The notes beneath the pieces are model-generated. The model was not told the DNA's origin and did no database searches. It saw only the letters and a list, made by a program, of their open reading frames with translations. A stretch of DNA of 64,000 nucleotides from Lineus longissimus (Eukaryota; Nemertea; Pilidiophora; Heteronemertea; Lineidae), in contig NC_088325.1 of assembly GCF_910592395.1 (NCBI RefSeq), forward strand, positions 15,008,109 to 15,072,108. The letters are read 5' to 3'. Position numbers and translations under genes: made by a program. This document shows, one piece after another, positions 59,879 through 64,000 of the stretch. The number at the start of each line of letters is the position of its first letter. Positions within the stretch are counted from its first letter, which is position 1.

Positions 59879-62800
59879 TCATTGACTTATTTTCTGATAA
59901 GTTTCAGTTCTGATATTCTGACCAACCAGTGCTTTTTATCAGGTCGTCGATCTTCCATGACATATGGAGGAAGGTATGAAGGCGATGTCAAATACTTAAG
60001 TTCTGCTTAATAGTAGTAGGTAAGCAGCACGACCACCATATAGTACGCTGAATATTTCTTGGAGTCAGAGCAACACATGCCATCATTTTCATGCATACAT
60101 CCATCGGTTGTATGCTTACGCAAATAAATCACTTGCTTTAAATGGTGAAGTGCATTTGATTAATTAACTAAAGCGTTTCATACAATCAAGGTTGGAAAAA
60201 AACATACCATTTATCACCCGTGGGGCAGAGAATAATTAATTTATACGTTTAAATTTGCTATTATAAATCAGGAGGCGACGTGATGAATGGAATTTTGCTA
60301 GCTGCATGCTACCAACTTTACTGTTGCTTCGTTTCGTTGCAACATGGCAAATACTATTTATGTACGTAACTTTGTAGATAAATGTACCGTGAATTATTTC
60401 ACACTAGAGGTGGAAGGTTTTTTGGTTTCATTTCACCTCAAGTTGTCTGTATATTCTGTTGAAGATAGCGTACAGATCATTCTAATTTCCTTGCCAATAT
60501 CATGTCAATGATTCCCTGCTGCACATCGATCTTAACTCCACAAGTTTGGCTCCGGGAACCATGAAGCAGGACCCCCTGGGTGCCATGATTTGCTGAGCGT
60601 GTTGTGTTCCCATAAAGTCTCTACGAGCGCACTGCTTCGCATGCTAAGTAACATTTTATCATTGTAACGACTCGGCAGGTTTTCGTGAAGGGATGGTAAA
60701 TTACTAAAATATGCCATGTTTGCGGATGTGTACGTTTTCTTGCAAATTGAGGAAAGCATTGAGATCGTAAAATATGCAAAACAGGTTAATTGATGCTGGC
60801 TAGCCTTATGGTCTGCTGCAGCCCATAGACAACATTCTTATATCCTTTTGATAACATATATGATGGCTCCATATGGTCTTGTGGCAGACCTGGTCAAAAT
60901 CCTGCTCCTTTTCTTCTTTGACCTGTTCATGTGTATGAAGATTTGGCTCAAACCTTTTGCTCTTTACATCATGAAAGACAGTAAAATGGTAACCTACTTC
61001 AAACTGGAACCAATACAACTGCTGCCATTAGAGGCAAGGTTAGAATTACCGAGGGGGGTGCATAATTGCTAAATACAACCTGCAGCAATATACAGAGGTA
61101 TTTGGACTTCAATGTTGATTTCATCAACTTTGTTTACTATCTGATAATTCCATGAGGCCAATGAACAGATCAAACGTCTAGACACACGACGGACTACATT
61201 CAATCGTTGGAAATCAAATTGCTGTATTATTAGCCTACCAGAAGACGGCATCTTTCGCCTCGGAGCCATTTCATGGAAAATTCAACCAATTGCCAAATCA
61301 GCTTCAGCAGTCAGACCAGGTTGCGCCAAAACTCTCCAACACTTCATCAAATTCACTGAGGTTTTCCTGAAATCTTTCCACACGAATTCACCAAAGCTTG
61401 TGCTAGAAATACAGGTTATTCCAATTGCATTCTTGTCCTGAGATGGAGAAACCATGCACAGATTGCGAATTACTTCTTTTTACCTTCGGAAATGAGAGTT
61501 CAGACTTCATGATAGATGTGCAAAATACTGTGCATTCCAACGAAGTTTTTCCTGGAACATTTGGCAGACAGCATGAGAAGAAAATTGGTTGATGCCGTGT
61601 GGTCCAACCTTTAACACTTTCTTCTTTGTTTTCTCAGTGACTCCCATCAGACTGGACAAGGGATACTCGAACACACAAAAAATACAATGCATCATCTGAA
61701 ACTGCTTGTTGAGACATCACTTTGCTCACATTTCATTGCAAATGGAGTTATGCATGTCAAGTAGGTAATCAACCTGTTCCGCTCTCAGCTAACAGGATTA
61801 CAATGAAAAAAATGTCAGAAATGGCAATGGCTTTGATAGTTATCAGCATATTGGAGTCAAATAATGTTATTTGTCTGCGAATGCAACTTCTCTGCCCGTG
61901 CTTAGAGGTAGCGTGTTGAGATGATGTGGTGCCAACAACGTTATAATGCATTCTTAATGAATAGTATTGATGGAGGAAACGGGGTCACGATAAAGGAGAG
62001 AGATAAAATGGCGATGGCGGAGTTCGAAGCTTTGACTTGGCGGATGTGTGTCTGGTGGTCGAGGACATGGCTTGAACATTGCCAAACTCACATATTCTCT
62101 TCTGACCTCACCAATTTGCTATTCATTACCAACTGGTTTCCGAAGCTGACATAAGCCAATGACAGTGGCGGATCCGTGTGGCTTTGCACTTTAAAAAAGG
62201 TCTGGCTGATTTGTCTGCTCCGAATGATGCTCTAAAAGATGACTGTGGTCTTTGGACTGGGTATTGGTGCTGGAAGATTTTGCAAATATAGCCTAAGTGT
62301 CATTGCTGTGTGAAATCCGTGTGGACCATATGCAACTGGGTTCCCCACATTCAAAACGTGGTGAGAATGCATTGATTAATGCATTGAACAACACTCTCAA
62401 GCTTCAGCATAGCCACCATGTTGATAAACACATCAGACTTGCCACTCCATCTGAAGGGTTGTTTATTTCCTGTAAAGTGCCAGGTTTTTCAACACTTTGA
62501 TATGGAAGTCATTGCATATTAAAACCCACTGATGAATATAGTTATCAAGAGACATGGGACACTAAAACCACTAGGGTCTGCTTCCTTGGCGACTAGCGTG
62601 AGTGGGGCTAAAACCAAAGTGATTAGGTGCTCTTTAGGGAAACCATCCTGGGCCAGTGTTTAATTCATGTTCATGTGGTATGTTATATATTCATGTTTGA
62701 TATAGAATATCCTGTGGTGGACAAATTAGCTTCATAATATCTCCCTTCTTATCATTCGTAAGAAAATTGTCCGGATGCATTTCCACATTTGCCTATCAAC

Positions 62801-64000
62801 CAATCAGTGGTTGTTGGTTCTGTCCAGAAAGGCTATAGGGTACTGATATATCTTGATAAAATAGCCCTGTGGCGAAGGAATTGGCATAATAATAATGCAT
62901 GAGAAATGTGATTGATATCTTCATAAGAAAATTGCCTGGTTGACGCTGTAGGTGGGTGATTACGCTTTTTTGCAGTTTTCCCATTGGAAAATGTGTCCGT
63001 AACTATTTCACCAGGAGGTAGATATGTCTGATGGACCTGTGGTGAAAAAAATGCCATAATGATATCACCTAATCATAACGAGAAACAGGTGGTGTTATTT
63101 TCGCGACAGATTTATGTCTTATACAGCTGTTGTTTGGGAAAGTTGACTCCATCAGTAGCTGTTTTCCATTGAAAAGTTCTTTTTTCCGCTTTTCATTGTC
63201 CAACTTTTGATGTCAAGTCCACCTGCAGGTGAAGACGTCACTATTCCCTTCCTGTTGGTGCCTTTTGGCTCCAATGGTTCATTGGCAAAACGGCGTTATG
63301 CTTCCCTTTCTTACATCCGTGTCGGTATTTTCCATCGAAATGTACTTTACAAAGATTGCTGAAACACTTGACATACTTCCAAATTTGTCATAGGTGAATA
63401 CTTTGATAATGAGTCAGGTCTGACAGCCTGCCACATCCTGTGATAGATCTTAATGGGGTGACAATGACAAAAAATTGTCTGCGGTTGAATACTAAAAGAA
63501 GTTATAATCAGTCTCTTTAATGATAGTTTATGCCCCCTTCCTCTGCAACAGTCCAAATAGGCCCACTTCTGAACGATTTGTGTATAAGCCCCAAATCCAG
63601 TTACACTGCTTACCAGGCCGCCTAGTGTCTTTGAGTTGTTCACACTGCAAGGGGCTATTCAGTAAGGTTCCAAATGCAATTGAAGTTAAAGTAAAAAGCT
63701 ACATGAGATTCTTATCTTACTCATCTATTGACATCAGTTCTGTTGAGAGCACTTATCGTTGGGAAAGTGTCATATATTGTTTTGAAATATTTTGTACCAT
63801 GTTTGACGATACTTGAGTGTTGGATGTGGTCCTCTCCTACGGTTGTCAATCATTTGACGGCCTCACTTTTACATGGAAGTGACCCACCTGGACGACAACT
63901 CGTGTACTTCAAGTAGAACGGTTGACAACGCTGAAGAGCAGGGAACTACTTCCTATTAAAGTATATCTTGACGAATGCTTTCTTTGTTGCCCATGTTTTG
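59879..64000. other. Non-coding stretch
   Basis: No gene, repeat or RNA gene is recognised. Frames at 60848-61072 (hydrophobic, LVKILLLFFFDLFMCM), 61921-62154 and 63520-63816 are each shadowed by an open frame on the other strand or lack splice and start support. Confidence 0.4.

Noticed and set aside
1-64000. CRISPR arrays, rRNA genes, snRNA genes, bacterial operons
   Set aside because: No regularly spaced identical short repeats, no recognisable rRNA or spliceosomal RNA words, and no gene layout typical of prokaryotes were seen.

Overview
This window looks like non-coding, intron-rich or intergenic DNA from an animal, most likely a marine invertebrate. The base composition is AT-rich (about 60% AT by eye). 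No open frame exceeds about 205 codons, neither strand dominates, and there are no bacterial operons or ribosome binding sites. Old tandem duplications and decayed repeats are frequent. The recurring GTAGGCCTAC-type palindrome (for example 14509-14518) and a dispersed CGTGAAA/TTCGCG repeat are, from memory, common in echinoderm and other marine-invertebrate assemblies. I cannot name a species.

No gene can be called with confidence. The best protein-level signal is a decayed PHD-type zinc finger at 26061-26246 (+). Its cysteine spacing is right, but the ligand histidine is replaced by aspartate. A set of short exon-like segments carries good splice signals without recognisable homology. On the plus strand these are at 6117, 17328, 40908, 41643, 56425, 59626 and 59711. 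On the minus strand they are at 16706-16776, 22347-22446 and 33286-33480. They are given at low confidence because pseudo-exons of this quality occur in any AT-rich intron.

Layout. 1-9.0 kb: nearly featureless apart from a poly-G run and scattered exon-like pieces. 9.0-10.9 kb: a minisatellite-rich block with three tandem families of about 61-73, 130-150 and 37 bp units. 13.0-13.4 kb and 25.1-25.6 kb: two direct copies of a repeat of about 415 bp that ends in a tRNA-like Pol III module and a T-run. 16-23 kb: exon-like segments on both strands, including a possibly frameshifted coding remnant at 20.2-20.6 kb. 26-27 kb: PHD remnant followed by a tandem duplication of about 175 bp. 35.7-36.3 kb: the longest open frame. 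37.4-38.0 kb: a CGTGAAA-family repeat and a three-copy tandem of about 155 bp. 41.2-41.9 kb: a degenerate tandem and a possible gene end. 44 kb: a minus-strand tRNA-derived SINE-like element flanked by an exact 21-bp direct repeat. 47.15 kb: a perfect 32-bp palindrome. 48.8-49.4 kb: a tandem of about 156 bp. 53.2 kb: a run of 30 A. 56-60 kb: a 21-bp tandem, exon-like segments and a duplicated AT-rich block.

I found nothing that I would call a new biological system. The most unusual items are the repeat pair with a terminal tRNA-like module, the exact palindrome and the density of decayed 130-160-bp tandem families.
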